This document shows positions 1 to 6,535 of a stretch of DNA of 9,515 nucleotides, piece after piece. The notes under the pieces are model-generated. The model saw nothing but the letters and a program-made list of their open reading frames with translations, did no database searches and was not told the DNA's origin. Each line of letters starts with the position of its first letter. The first letter of the stretch is position 1. Source of the stretch: Armatimonadota bacterium (lineage in GTDB: Bacteria > Armatimonadota > Zipacnadia > Zipacnadales > JABUFB01). The stretch spans positions 1-9,515 of the forward strand of contig JAGPGE010000172.1 of NCBI GenBank assembly GCA_018056145.1. Reading direction: 5' to 3'. A program made the translations under genes and the position numbers.

Positions 1-1285
1 AGTGCTCCCCGGCGGGCAGGAACCGCATGGCTTCGGCTGTGGATTCGCCGGGCTGATCAAGGGTGAGGACCGGGTCCGGTTCGCCGTCCAGGAAGAGCGA
101 TGCGCGGGCGCCGTCGGCGATCTCCGCGTTGGCGCGGAAGAAGCCCCAGCGCTTCATGGGCTGGCGGAAGGAGTAGTCGCGCGGGCCCACGGGGACTGGA
201 TCTTTGAGGGTGAGGAGCTCCCACGCAAGGTTGTTCAGGATGCGCACTCCGCGGAAAGCCTCGGGCTGTGCGGTCCAGGTGAGGGCGGTCTGCTCGGGAT
301 CGCCGACTGTCGCGCCGTTGCCGTCATGCAGGCTCACCCGGGCCAGGTAGTCACCCGGGGGCAGATCTCCGGCGCTGAGGATGATCTCGGCGGGTCCGGA
401 GGCGGGAACCGGAATGCCCTTGCGGCTGACCAGCGGCTCGCCGCCTGGAGCGGGGATGATCTGCGCGCTCAGACTGGCGCCTTCGGGCAGGGGCCGCATT
501 CTCCGGGCATCGGCGGCGATGAGGATGCTTCCGGCGTCGGGGTAAGCGTCGACGATGATCTCGGGTCTACGGAACTGTGACGCATCGACGCCGTGCGTTT
601 CGGCTTGGGAGCGGTACAGGGCGAAGACTTCGTCGGGGGACAATGCTCCGCTGTAGACGCGGGCCTCGTCCAGGAGGCCGTCGAAGAAAGAGTGCCCGAG
701 GCCCTCGCAGAAGCCCAGGCGCAGGGGCACGCCCTCGATGTCCGGGCGGACCGACTGGCTGGCAGAGAGGAAGGGCAGGCCGTCCCGGTAGATGCGTACC
801 GAGCGGCCGTCCAGGGTGAGAGTGACGTGGGTCCAGCGGCCGGGCTCAAGGGGCCAGAGGGGCCGCAGTTGCTGGACCTCAGTCCCGTTGGCGAGGCAGG
901 CCATGAACTGGTCTTGGCCCTCCCAGGTGTTGACGGCGAGCACCAGGCGCTCGTCAACCCACCCGCCGCCGGTGCTCCAGTTGATCAGCCCGCCGCGCCG
1001 GGTGCGCGGATGGCACCAGATTGCGAGGGAGATGCCGTCGCGCGGGTCGAGTTCGGGAATCGTGCCGCAATCAACGTAGCCGCTTGCGCCGGACAGGTCG
1101 AGGGCTGCGCCGAAGGGGCCCTCAATCCAGGCGCAATCGCCGGCCAGCACGCCGTGGTGTCCATTACCGGAGGCGTCGGACGCGTTCGGGCCACCATCCA
1201 GGGGGTAATGGGCGGCGAGTTCAGCGGCGGATGCGGGTATGCAGGAGGCGGCGAGGAGACAGAGGAGGGCGTGAGACAGGGCCAT
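1..1285 (-). CDS. Secreted LamG-domain protein (C-terminus beyond window)
   Basis: Reading the minus strand from the ATG at 1285 gives 428 codons without a stop to the left edge, so the gene is 3'-truncated by the window. Residues 1-21 look like a signal peptide (hydrophobic ALLCLLAASCIPASA, cleavage near ASA-AE), so the product is probably exported. Residues about 22-227 are a LamG/concanavalin A-like jelly roll, with HYPLDGG, DASGNGHHG, ALDLSGASGYVDCG, RWTHVTLTLDG..VRIYRDG and LLDEARVYSGALSPDEV. Residues about 240-428 look like further beta-sandwich sequence I cannot name. LamG domains commonly bind carbohydrate or protein ligands; no catalytic domain is visible in the part present. A GAGGTGA ribosome site lies 5 nt before the ATG. 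It follows the M14 gene on the same strand after a 104-bp gap, so co-transcription is possible but unproven. Domain call is firm, function unknown. Confidence 0.9.
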   Translation of the reverse strand, partial: MALSHALLCLLAASCIPASAAELAAHYPLDGGPNASDASGNGHHGVLAGDCAWIEGPFGAALDLSGASGYVDCGTIPELDPRDGISLAIWCHPRTRRGGLINWSTGGGWVDERLVLAVNTWEGQDQFMACLANGTEVQQLRPLWPLEPGRWTHVTLTLDGRSVRIYRDGLPFLSASQSVRPDIEGVPLRLGFCEGLGHSFFDGLLDEARVYSGALSPDEVFALYRSQAETHGVDASQFRRPEIIVDAYPDAGSILIAADARRMRPLPEGASLSAQIIPAPGGEPLVSRKGIPVPASGPAEIILSAGDLPPGDYLARVSLHDGNGATVGDPEQTALTWTAQPEAFRGVRILNNLAWELLTLKDPVPVGPRDYSFRQPMKRWGFFRANAEIADGARASLFLDGEPDPVLTLDQPGESTAEAMRFLPAGEH

Positions 1286-1290
1286 GGCGA

Positions 1291-1297
1291 TCACCTC
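1291..1297 (-). promoter_or_regulatory. Ribosome binding site of the LamG gene
   Basis: GAGGTGA on the minus strand, 5 nt before the ATG at 1285. It fixes the start of this gene. The rest of the 104-bp gap (1286-1389) shows no convincing promoter or terminator. Confidence 0.7.
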
Positions 1298-1389
1298 ACG
1301 GATTGGGGACGGCCGACCGGGGTCTATCAGACGCGGACAGGCGGGATTGCCAGTCCCCCACTGCGCGGCCAGTACAGAGAACCCTTCCC

Positions 1390-2526
1390 TCACTCCCCGA
1401 GCTTTTCCTGCAGGTAAAGCCCCAGTGCCCTGGCAATGTCGCGGCCAAGGCCGCGGGCGCCGTCAGGGGTCATCAGGACCCCGTGGGCGACCGAGTAGGT
1501 GGTCTCCAGGGCGGTGGCAAGGATGATCCCCGGCAGCGTCCAGACCCAGCGCCCGAAGCCCATCCCCTGCTCCTCGTTGGTGCGCACGTTCCATTCCTTG
1601 CCATACTCAAGGTTGTCTGACGCATGGAAGGGCACAGGGCCTTCGCGGGTGGCTTCAAGGATCGCGCTGAAACGCTGCAGTTCCTCCCATTGGCCTTCGC
1701 CGGGGTGCCCCACGAAATACGCGGAGTCGTCCCGTCCTCCCTTCACATAGGGGCAGTGAAAGTCCATGCCGACGAAGGGCAGGCCTTTGAGCCACGCCGG
1801 TATCTTCCTGCGCATGGCCGCGGTTTCGAGATGCACGCTCTTTTCGCTGTAGTCGCGGTTGTGGTCGCGGGGAGCGCGGTTCTTGCCCTGATCACCGTCC
1901 TCAACGCCGTCCTTGTCCATGAAGGGCACCGCGAATACGTCCACGTTTTCCCGCAGCCAGGCCCCCGCCGGGTCGCGGATGACTGCGTCCAGCAGGCCTT
2001 CTAGTACGTAGTTGGCCATCATCTCGCAGCAGTGGTGGCGGCAGGCGACCAGGAGCTTGGCCCGGGCCCTGCGTGTCGGCTTGATCGAGAGGGTCTCCAC
2101 CGGCCTGCCCTTGCGAGTGGTGCACAGGACCCCGTGCTTCACGCCCTTCCGCTCACCGATGCGGGCGGCGAAGGCCTCCCAGTCCGCCTGTAGGTAGGGG
2201 ATGGAGAAGCAGAACCGGGCCTCGCGGCAGCGCTGGGCGAAGGTGAAGTCGAACCCATCTGCGCGGGTATTCGCGGCGCCGAGCCATTGCCAGGGCTTGC
2301 CGTCGAGGCTGTATGCTGGGCCCGCGGCGCTCATGACGTCACCATTAGTGAAATGGAAACGCACCGTGCGGCCGTAGATGTTGCGCGCGCGGAAGTGCCA
2401 GTAGAACCACCACGTCGTGGTATCCCGCAGGTCCTGGTGCAGCCAGACATGTTCTCCCTCCCAGCGTTCCACGACTATATTCCCGCCGGGGAAGTCTGCG
2501 TCGATTCGCACGGGTCGACGTGGCAT
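1390..2526 (-). CDS. M14-family zinc carboxypeptidase-like protein
   Basis: 378 aa. Residues about 1-125 form a beta-rich N-terminal domain as in cytosolic carboxypeptidase (AGBL/CCP-type) M14 proteins, followed by the zinc peptidase domain. Visible M14 landmarks are H165-x-x-E168 (first two zinc ligands, in RHHCCEMMANYVLEGLLD), DKDGVEDG (205-211), the substrate-carboxylate N223-R224 pair in DHNRDY, H257 in MDFHCPY (third zinc ligand) and E341 in LETTYS (catalytic glutamate). The set looks complete, so a metal-dependent C-terminal hydrolase is likely; the substrate is unknown. The usual HPGE is HCCE here. There is no signal peptide, so it is probably cytoplasmic. An upstream in-frame start 33 nt earlier exists, but the ATG at 2526 has AGGAGG 6 nt before it and is preferred. 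It is transcribed divergently from the AEC permease and lies upstream of the LamG gene. Confidence 0.88.
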   Translation of the reverse strand: MPRRPVRIDADFPGGNIVVERWEGEHVWLHQDLRDTTTWWFYWHFRARNIYGRTVRFHFTNGDVMSAAGPAYSLDGKPWQWLGAANTRADGFDFTFAQRCREARFCFSIPYLQADWEAFAARIGERKGVKHGVLCTTRKGRPVETLSIKPTRRARAKLLVACRHHCCEMMANYVLEGLLDAVIRDPAGAWLRENVDVFAVPFMDKDGVEDGDQGKNRAPRDHNRDYSEKSVHLETAAMRRKIPAWLKGLPFVGMDFHCPYVKGGRDDSAYFVGHPGEGQWEELQRFSAILEATREGPVPFHASDNLEYGKEWNVRTNEEQGMGFGRWVWTLPGIILATALETTYSVAHGVLMTPDGARGLGRDIARALGLYLQEKLGE

Positions 2527-2532
2527 GGGTGT

Positions 2533-2538
2533 CCTCCT
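2533..2538 (-). promoter_or_regulatory. Ribosome binding site of the M14 gene
   Basis: A perfect AGGAGG on the minus strand, 6 nt before the ATG at 2526. It decides the start in favour of the protein beginning MPRRPVRIDADF over the longer in-frame version. Confidence 0.85.
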
Positions 2539-2618
2539 GCTCGCGCATCGTGACGGCAATGGGCGAGAGCCGGTTCGTCATCGAGCGCATGGACCCCTCC
2601 CGGCGCACTTGCCTCGCC

Positions 2619-2647
2619 TTGCGCTGCCCGCATTGCGGTGGTATGCT
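2619..2647 (+). promoter_or_regulatory. Candidate sigma70-type promoter of the AEC permease gene
   Basis: TTGCGC (2619-2624) and TATGCT (2642-2647) are separated by 17 bp, a good match in spacing and a fair one in sequence to TTGACA/TATAAT. It would start transcription near 2654, about 55 nt before the proposed GTG start. It lies in the 182-bp gap between two divergent genes. I see no equally good promoter for the M14 gene on the other strand. Confidence 0.4.
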
Positions 2648-2655
2648 CCCGGCTC

Positions 2656-2681
2656 ATGCCCCGTTGCCTGAGTTGGGGCAT
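2656..2681. promoter_or_regulatory. Inverted repeat in the AEC leader (possible operator or RNA hairpin)
   Basis: ATGCCCC (2656-2662) and GGGGCAT (2675-2681) are perfect 7-bp inverted arms around a 12-nt centre. The element starts 9 nt after the proposed -10 box, overlapping the expected transcription start, where a dimeric repressor could bind or an RNA hairpin could form. The role is inferred from position only. Confidence 0.35.
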
Positions 2682-2708
2682 TACGTCTGTTTCGGAGCAC
2701 CCCAACAG

Positions 2709-3674
2709 GTGGACGAACGCCTCTTCATCGACGCGCTGCGCACCATGACGGTGATCCTCGGCGGGCTCATCGCCGGGTACTGTCTGCGCAAGTCCGGGCG
2801 AGTGGCGGAGACCTGGGCCGGGCCGGTGAACCGCGCTACTTTGACCTGGATCCAACCGACGGTCATCTGCCTAGCGTTGTGGGCGATGAAGCGGCCGGAT
2901 GCGCGCACCCTCGCTCTGCCGATCTTCGGGATCGCGCTCTACGTGGCTCTGTGGCCCGTGGGCGCGGCGCTGTCGCGGTTGATGCGCCTGCCCCGCGCTG
3001 ACGCCGGGCCCTTCACCACGGCGACCATGTTCAGCAACGTGGGCTTCACTTACGGCACCTTCCTTGCTTTCGCGGCGCTGGGCGCGGAAGGTGCGGCGCT
3101 TGGGTCTTTGTACTGCGCGTCTTTCATGCCGGGTGTGTTTACACTGGGGTTCTTCATTGGCCGCCGGCATTCGGACAGCGGGCATGACGGCGTGCTGCAG
3201 GCGCTGGCGGCGCTTGCGAAGGACGGGCAGACGCGCAATCCGATCCTGGGCATCATCGCGGGGCTGGCGCTGAATATAGCGGATGTGCCGAAGCTGCCGG
3301 AGTCGGCGTTCATCATCGATATCGCCATGCCCGCTGCGACCGCGGCGTTCCTGCTGGCCATCGGCCTGGGCCTGCGACTGTCTTCGGTGAAAACGTACTG
3401 GCGGCAGTGCCTGGTGATGCACGGGGCGAAGTTCATCCTCTCGCCGGTGGTGGGGCTGGGGTTGGCGTATCTGTTCGGATACTGGCAGGCGGCGGATCAT
3501 GACGCGCTGCGGGTGGTGTTCATCCAGTCTGCGGCTCCGGTGGCGATTCTCGGGGTGATGCTGGCGGATGTGTTCGGGCTCAACCGGGACCTCGCGGGGG
3601 CGCTGTGGTTGACAACGAACGTGACGGGAGTCCTGCTGGCGCCGGCGATACTGGTGATCGCGCGGATGTTGTAG
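2709..3674 (+). CDS. AEC-family permease (auxin efflux carrier-like)
   Basis: Integral membrane protein of 321 aa from the GTG at 2709. It carries the AEC pattern: an N-terminal helix ending GYCLRKSG (23-30), about ten hydrophobic segments in two halves, the half-one motif MFSNVGFTYGTFLAFAALG (107-125), a cytoplasmic loop about 152-177 and a second half with NPILGIIAGLALNI, MPAATAAFLLAIGLGL and a hydrophobic C-terminus. The family includes bacterial transporters of organic anions such as malate, but the substrate cannot be read from sequence. Start choice: the frame is open upstream to 2520, but that N-terminus is non-membrane in character and overlaps the divergent M14 gene. Starting at VDERLFIDALRTMTVILGG places GYxLRK where AEC proteins usually have it, and GGAG lies 11 nt upstream. 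The ATG at 2745 is an alternative that would trim the first helix. Confidence 0.85.
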   Translation: MDERLFIDALRTMTVILGGLIAGYCLRKSGRVAETWAGPVNRATLTWIQPTVICLALWAMKRPDARTLALPIFGIALYVALWPVGAALSRLMRLPRADAGPFTTATMFSNVGFTYGTFLAFAALGAEGAALGSLYCASFMPGVFTLGFFIGRRHSDSGHDGVLQALAALAKDGQTRNPILGIIAGLALNIADVPKLPESAFIIDIAMPAATAAFLLAIGLGLRLSSVKTYWRQCLVMHGAKFILSPVVGLGLAYLFGYWQAADHDALRVVFIQSAAPVAILGVMLADVFGLNRDLAGALWLTTNVTGVLLAPAILVIARML

Positions 3675-3682
3675 GGGAGAAC

Positions 3683-3705
3683 GGGCGGCGTCGAGACGCC
3701 CGCCC
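3683..3705. repeat. GC-rich hairpin after the AEC stop codon (shared motif)
   Basis: Eight bases after the TAG at 3672-3674, GGGCGGCGTC and GACGCCCGCCC face each other around GA with a single bulge. No T-run follows, so it is not a standard intrinsic terminator, although it could end or stabilise the mRNA. Its reverse strand contains GGGCGTCTCGAC, which recurs at 7340-7351 just after another stop codon. Confidence 0.45.
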
Positions 3706-3717
3706 CACGCGGGTGAA

Positions 3718-3789
3718 GTGGCCGTTCGCAGGGGCCGCACAGGGAACCAGGACCGCGAAGCGATTCTGGAGGGACCCCATCCGGCCCGG
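3718..3789 (-). repeat. Intergenic repeat unit, inverted copy (left half of a pair)
   Basis: Read on the minus strand, this unit begins CCGGGCCGGATGGGG (3789-3775) and ends TGCGGCCCCTGCGAACGGCC. These are the same termini as the unit at 3819-3881. Its centre differs from the other copies but can still fold: CCAG/CTGG and an inner CGC-TTC-GCG hairpin (3754-3762). It forms the left arm of an inverted pair with a 29-nt spacer. Confidence 0.65.
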
Positions 3790-3818
3790 TTTTCTGTCGT
3801 CTTTCCACGAAGGAACGG

Positions 3819-3881
3819 CCGGGCCGGATGGGGCCCGCGCGTGCCTTCAGGCCGAAAACCCATGCGGCCCCTCCGGACGGC
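3819..3881 (+). repeat. Intergenic repeat unit, direct copy (right half of a pair)
   Basis: A hand alignment with 7384-7446 gives 54 of 63 identical positions without gaps. Its first 15 bases (3819-3833) are the exact reverse complement of 3775-3789, so the two halves can form a strong stem; GGG/CCC at 3771-3773 and 3834-3836 extend it past one bulged A. Internally GCC-TTCA-GGC (3843-3852) can form a small hairpin. The 312-bp gap 3675-3986 holds this pair, the hairpin at 3683-3705 and the candidate promoter of the next gene. Confidence 0.75.
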
Positions 3882-3920
3882 AAGCGCGGCGGCGTCGCAA
3901 TCATGTGCGGGTCACACCCG

Positions 3921-3950
3921 TTCCCTCTCTGGCCCTCTATCGGTTACAAT
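3921..3950 (+). promoter_or_regulatory. Candidate promoter of the DUF1385-argS-amidohydrolase operon
   Basis: TACAAT at 3945-3950 matches five of six bases of TATAAT. The -35 region is weak (TTCCCT at 3921-3926, 18-bp spacer). Transcription would start near 3957, about 30 nt before the proposed ATG at 3987, and just downstream of the repeat pair. Confidence 0.4.
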
Positions 3951-3986
3951 GTCTGCCGGCCCGTGGCGCTCTTTGGGCAGCTTACC

Positions 3987-4817
3987 ATGTCATACGCCAA
4001 CCACCATATCGGTTCATGCAGCCTCCAGCCGTTCATCAAGCCGCCCCGGATTTCGGGCACGGCCATGCCCCATGGCGTGTTCCTGTCCACGGGCACGAAT
4101 GGCACGGCCAGCTTCTGGGGCCTGTTCGCGACGGGGTTCAGCATCGTGGCTCTGGGCATGATCTCGCTGGTGCCCACCTATGTGCTGGTCTGGATGTTCG
4201 AGCAGTACCTGCGGCCGCTGAACATGCCTCTGGTCGCGCTCCTGCTGCAGATGGGCGGGCCCGCTGACCCAGTGCGCTGGGCGGTGGCGCGCGCGGGGGT
4301 GAATGTGCTCACATTCTTCGTCTTCCTGACGATTCTGCGCTTCACATCGCTGGCGGGACACCACGCTGCCGAGCACATGACCGTCCACGCCATCGAAAAG
4401 CACGGCGTCTTTGGATGGGAGCCTTTCGTGGCCGAGATGCCCCGGGCCCACCTGCGCTGCGGGAGCAATCTGCTGGCGGGTATCCTGCCCGCGCTGCTGA
4501 TCGGGATGCCGCTGCTTTCCGTGAACCCCGCGATTTCGATGGGGATTGTGGTTCTGGGATGGCTGGGCAGGCATCACGTCGGGTTCTTCCTGCAGAACAA
4601 CTTCACCACCCGGCGACCGACGACCGCGGAGCTGAGGCACGGGATTGAGGCGGGCCAGCGCCTGCTGTCGGAATGGCTTCGCAAGCCGTCCGGGCGAATT
4701 CCCATCGCTCATGCATTCTGGCGCCGCGGCGTGCCTCAGATGGTGGTCGGCGTTATGGCGGCCATGTACACTCTCGGTGCAATCGCCGCTCGCCTGCCGG
4801 GCCTCATCGACTGGTAA
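3987..4817 (+). CDS. DUF1385-family membrane protein (divergent)
   Basis: 276 aa with roughly four or five hydrophobic segments (about 43-70, 103-123, 163-177, 181-194, 250-268). It matches DUF1385 (YqhQ-like) landmarks: RISGTAMPHGVFLSTG (21-36) stands where the family has GGQAVxEGVMM, GHHAAEHMTVHAIEKHG (124-140) matches YHGAEHK..HA.E, and LRCGSNLLAGIL (156-167) matches HPRCGTSFL. FTTRRPTTAELRHGIEAGQRLL (206-227) fits the C-terminal region. H125, H126, E129, H130 and C158 could bind metal, but the biochemical function is unknown. The frame is open back to 3828, but that extension is translated from the repeat; the ATG at 3987 follows a plausible promoter. A GTG at 3963 is an alternative. No strong ribosome site is visible. 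argS begins 30 nt downstream, suggesting one transcript. Confidence 0.78.
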   Translation: MSYANHHIGSCSLQPFIKPPRISGTAMPHGVFLSTGTNGTASFWGLFATGFSIVALGMISLVPTYVLVWMFEQYLRPLNMPLVALLLQMGGPADPVRWAVARAGVNVLTFFVFLTILRFTSLAGHHAAEHMTVHAIEKHGVFGWEPFVAEMPRAHLRCGSNLLAGILPALLIGMPLLSVNPAISMGIVVLGWLGRHHVGFFLQNNFTTRRPTTAELRHGIEAGQRLLSEWLRKPSGRIPIAHAFWRRGVPQMVVGVMAAMYTLGAIAARLPGLIDW

Positions 4818-4847
4818 CATACTCTCCGAAAAGGCGTGAACCCGTGG

Positions 4848-6515
4848 ATGCAACGTGAACTGCTGAAGGACCTGGTCACCCGCGCTGTTCAAGCTGCCGT
4901 GGGAAGCGGCGCGCTGCCGCAAGTCAGCATCGACGTGCAGATTGAGCTGCCGAAGAAGCCGGAACACGGGGACTTCGCGACGAACGCGGCAATGGTTCTC
5001 GCGAGCCAGGCGAAGTGCAACCCGCGCCAAGTGGCCCAGGCGATCATCGACCACATGCCGGAGGACCCGCTTCTGGCGACGGTGGAGATCGCCGGGCCGG
5101 GCTTTATCAACTTCCGGCTCTCTCAGGACTGGCTGGCGCAGGTTATCGCGCGCTGCTGCGAGCAAGGCGAAGCCTACGGGCGCTGCAACGCCGGCCGCGG
5201 CAAACGGGTGCAGGTGGAGTTCGTCAGCGCCAATCCCGTGGGTCCGATCCATATCGGCAATGCCCGCGGCGGCCCCTATGGCGATGTGCTGGCGTCGCTG
5301 CTGGATGCAGTGGGTTACTGCGTTGAGCGGGAGTACTACATCAACGATGGCCCGGACAATACACAGCTCAAGTTGTTCGGGGCGTCCGTGCAGGCGCGCT
5401 ATCGGACCCTGGCCGGGGAACCCACGGATCTGCCCGAGAACGGTTACCAGGGGCAGTATGTGATCGATCTCGCTCAGGGGCTTCTGGATTCCGACGGGGA
5501 CGCGCACCTGTCGATTCCCGTGGATGATGATGGCGCGTTGGCATTCTCGCGGCTGGTTGAGCAGACCATGGTGGACGGCCTGCGCGAGGATTGCCGGGCG
5601 ATGGGCATCGAGTTTGACGTGTGGTTCAGCGAACAGTCTCTGCACGAAGCCGGTGCGGTGGCGCGCGAGGTGGACAGTCTCGTGGACCGCGGTCTGGCGT
5701 ACGAGAAGGACGGTGCGATCTGGCTGAAGACAGGGGATTTCGGGGACGAGGATGACCGGGTGCTCCGGCGCAGTACAGGGGCATTCACCTATATCGCTTC
5801 GGACCTGGCCTATGCGGCGAATAAGTTCGACCGGGGTTTCGAGCACCTCGTGTACGTCTGGGGCCCGGACCATGCCGGGTATGTGCCGCGGCTGAAGGCG
5901 GCCATCGACGCTCTGGGCCGGGGCACCTGCGAGATCATCATCTACCAGCAGGTACGGTTCCTGGAGAACGGGCAGCCGCTGGGGCTGAGCAAGCGGCGCG
6001 GAGCGATCGTGTCGGTGCGGGACCTGGTGAACGAGATCGGGCGGGACGCCACCCGGTTTTTCTTCCTGATGCGGACCGTGGATGCCCATCTCGACTTCGA
6101 CCTGGACCTTGCCCGCGCGCAGAGCCAAGACAACCCCGTGTACTACGTGCAGTACGCGCACGCACGAATCTGCAGCATTCTGCGGGAAGGCGTGGAACGG
6201 GGGATCATCCGTGAGAACGACGGCGACGCGGACCTGTCGCTGCTCACCGACCCGGATGAACTCGCGCTGATGAGGCGGATCGCCGAATATCCCCATGGGT
6301 TGCTGACCGCCGCTGAGTATCGGGCGCCGCACAGGCTGACGTTCTTCGCGCGGGACCTTGCCCAGAGCTTCCACCAGTTCTACGGGACCTGCCGGGTGCT
6401 GGACCCGGACGCGCCGGCGATGTCGCAGGCGCGGCTGAAGCTTGTCCACGCGACGCAGACCGTGCTGCGCAATTGTCTGGGCATACTGGGGATCAGCGCG
6501 CCCGAGCGCATGTGA
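4848..6515 (+). CDS. argS: Arginyl-tRNA synthetase
   Basis: Class I synthetase that attaches arginine to tRNA-Arg in the cytoplasm using ATP. From the ATG at 4848 it has 555 aa, a normal ArgRS length. Domains in order: N-terminal Arg_S additional domain (about 1-105, with PKKPEHGDFATNAAM), catalytic Rossmann domain with VEFVSANPVGPIHIGNARGG (HIGH motif as HIGN, 135-138), YYINDGPDNTQ, YIASDLAYAANKFDRGF and VWGPDHAGYVPRLKAAI, the KMSK-type loop LSKRRG (380-385), then the DALR anticodon-binding helical domain (VYYVQYAHARICSIL to the C-terminal end). An in-frame GTG at 4836 would add four residues; the AAGG before it is too close to serve that GTG and a little far from the ATG, so the exact start is not certain. 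The amidohydrolase-fold gene starts 20 nt after the stop. Confidence 0.97.
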   Translation: MQRELLKDLVTRAVQAAVGSGALPQVSIDVQIELPKKPEHGDFATNAAMVLASQAKCNPRQVAQAIIDHMPEDPLLATVEIAGPGFINFRLSQDWLAQVIARCCEQGEAYGRCNAGRGKRVQVEFVSANPVGPIHIGNARGGPYGDVLASLLDAVGYCVEREYYINDGPDNTQLKLFGASVQARYRTLAGEPTDLPENGYQGQYVIDLAQGLLDSDGDAHLSIPVDDDGALAFSRLVEQTMVDGLREDCRAMGIEFDVWFSEQSLHEAGAVAREVDSLVDRGLAYEKDGAIWLKTGDFGDEDDRVLRRSTGAFTYIASDLAYAANKFDRGFEHLVYVWGPDHAGYVPRLKAAIDALGRGTCEIIIYQQVRFLENGQPLGLSKRRGAIVSVRDLVNEIGRDATRFFFLMRTVDAHLDFDLDLARAQSQDNPVYYVQYAHARICSILREGVERGIIRENDGDADLSLLTDPDELALMRRIAEYPHGLLTAAEYRAPHRLTFFARDLAQSFHQFYGTCRVLDPDAPAMSQARLKLVHATQTVLRNCLGILGISAPERM

Positions 6516-6523
6516 GCGGAAGC

Positions 6524-6529
6524 GGGGAG
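6524..6529 (+). promoter_or_regulatory. Ribosome binding site of the amidohydrolase-fold gene
   Basis: GGGGAG lies 6 nt before the ATG at 6536. It supports that start over the longer in-frame version from 6473, which would overlap the end of argS. Confidence 0.7.
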
Positions 6530-6535
6530 ACCGCG

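Noticed and set aside
593..1417. 274-codon plus-strand open frame
   Set aside because: Opposite to the LamG gene, whose reading frame has a signal peptide, ribosome site and LamG motifs. The plus frame is Gly/Ala/Val filler typical of a shadow.
2871..3863. 330-codon open frame on the minus strand over the AEC gene and the repeat
   Set aside because: Antisense to the permease; the translation is Arg/Pro/Gln-rich with no domain, and its N-terminus comes from the repeat.
3718..3881. CRISPR array
   Set aside because: Only two inverted units with one spacer-like gap, no direct repeats at regular spacing and no cas gene.
3718..3881. Insertion sequence
   Set aside because: The paired arms look like terminal inverted repeats, but only 29 bp lies between them and no transposase is present; a non-autonomous element remains possible.
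3828..3986. N-terminal extension of the DUF1385 frame
   Set aside because: The 53 extra codons translate the repeat and the promoter region; family similarity begins only after the ATG at 3987.
4014..6449. 811-codon open frame on the minus strand
   Set aside because: It is antisense to the DUF1385 gene and argS, both supported by family motifs. Its composition (rich in R, H, Q, P, V) is typical of shadow frames in GC-rich DNA, and no domain is recognisable.
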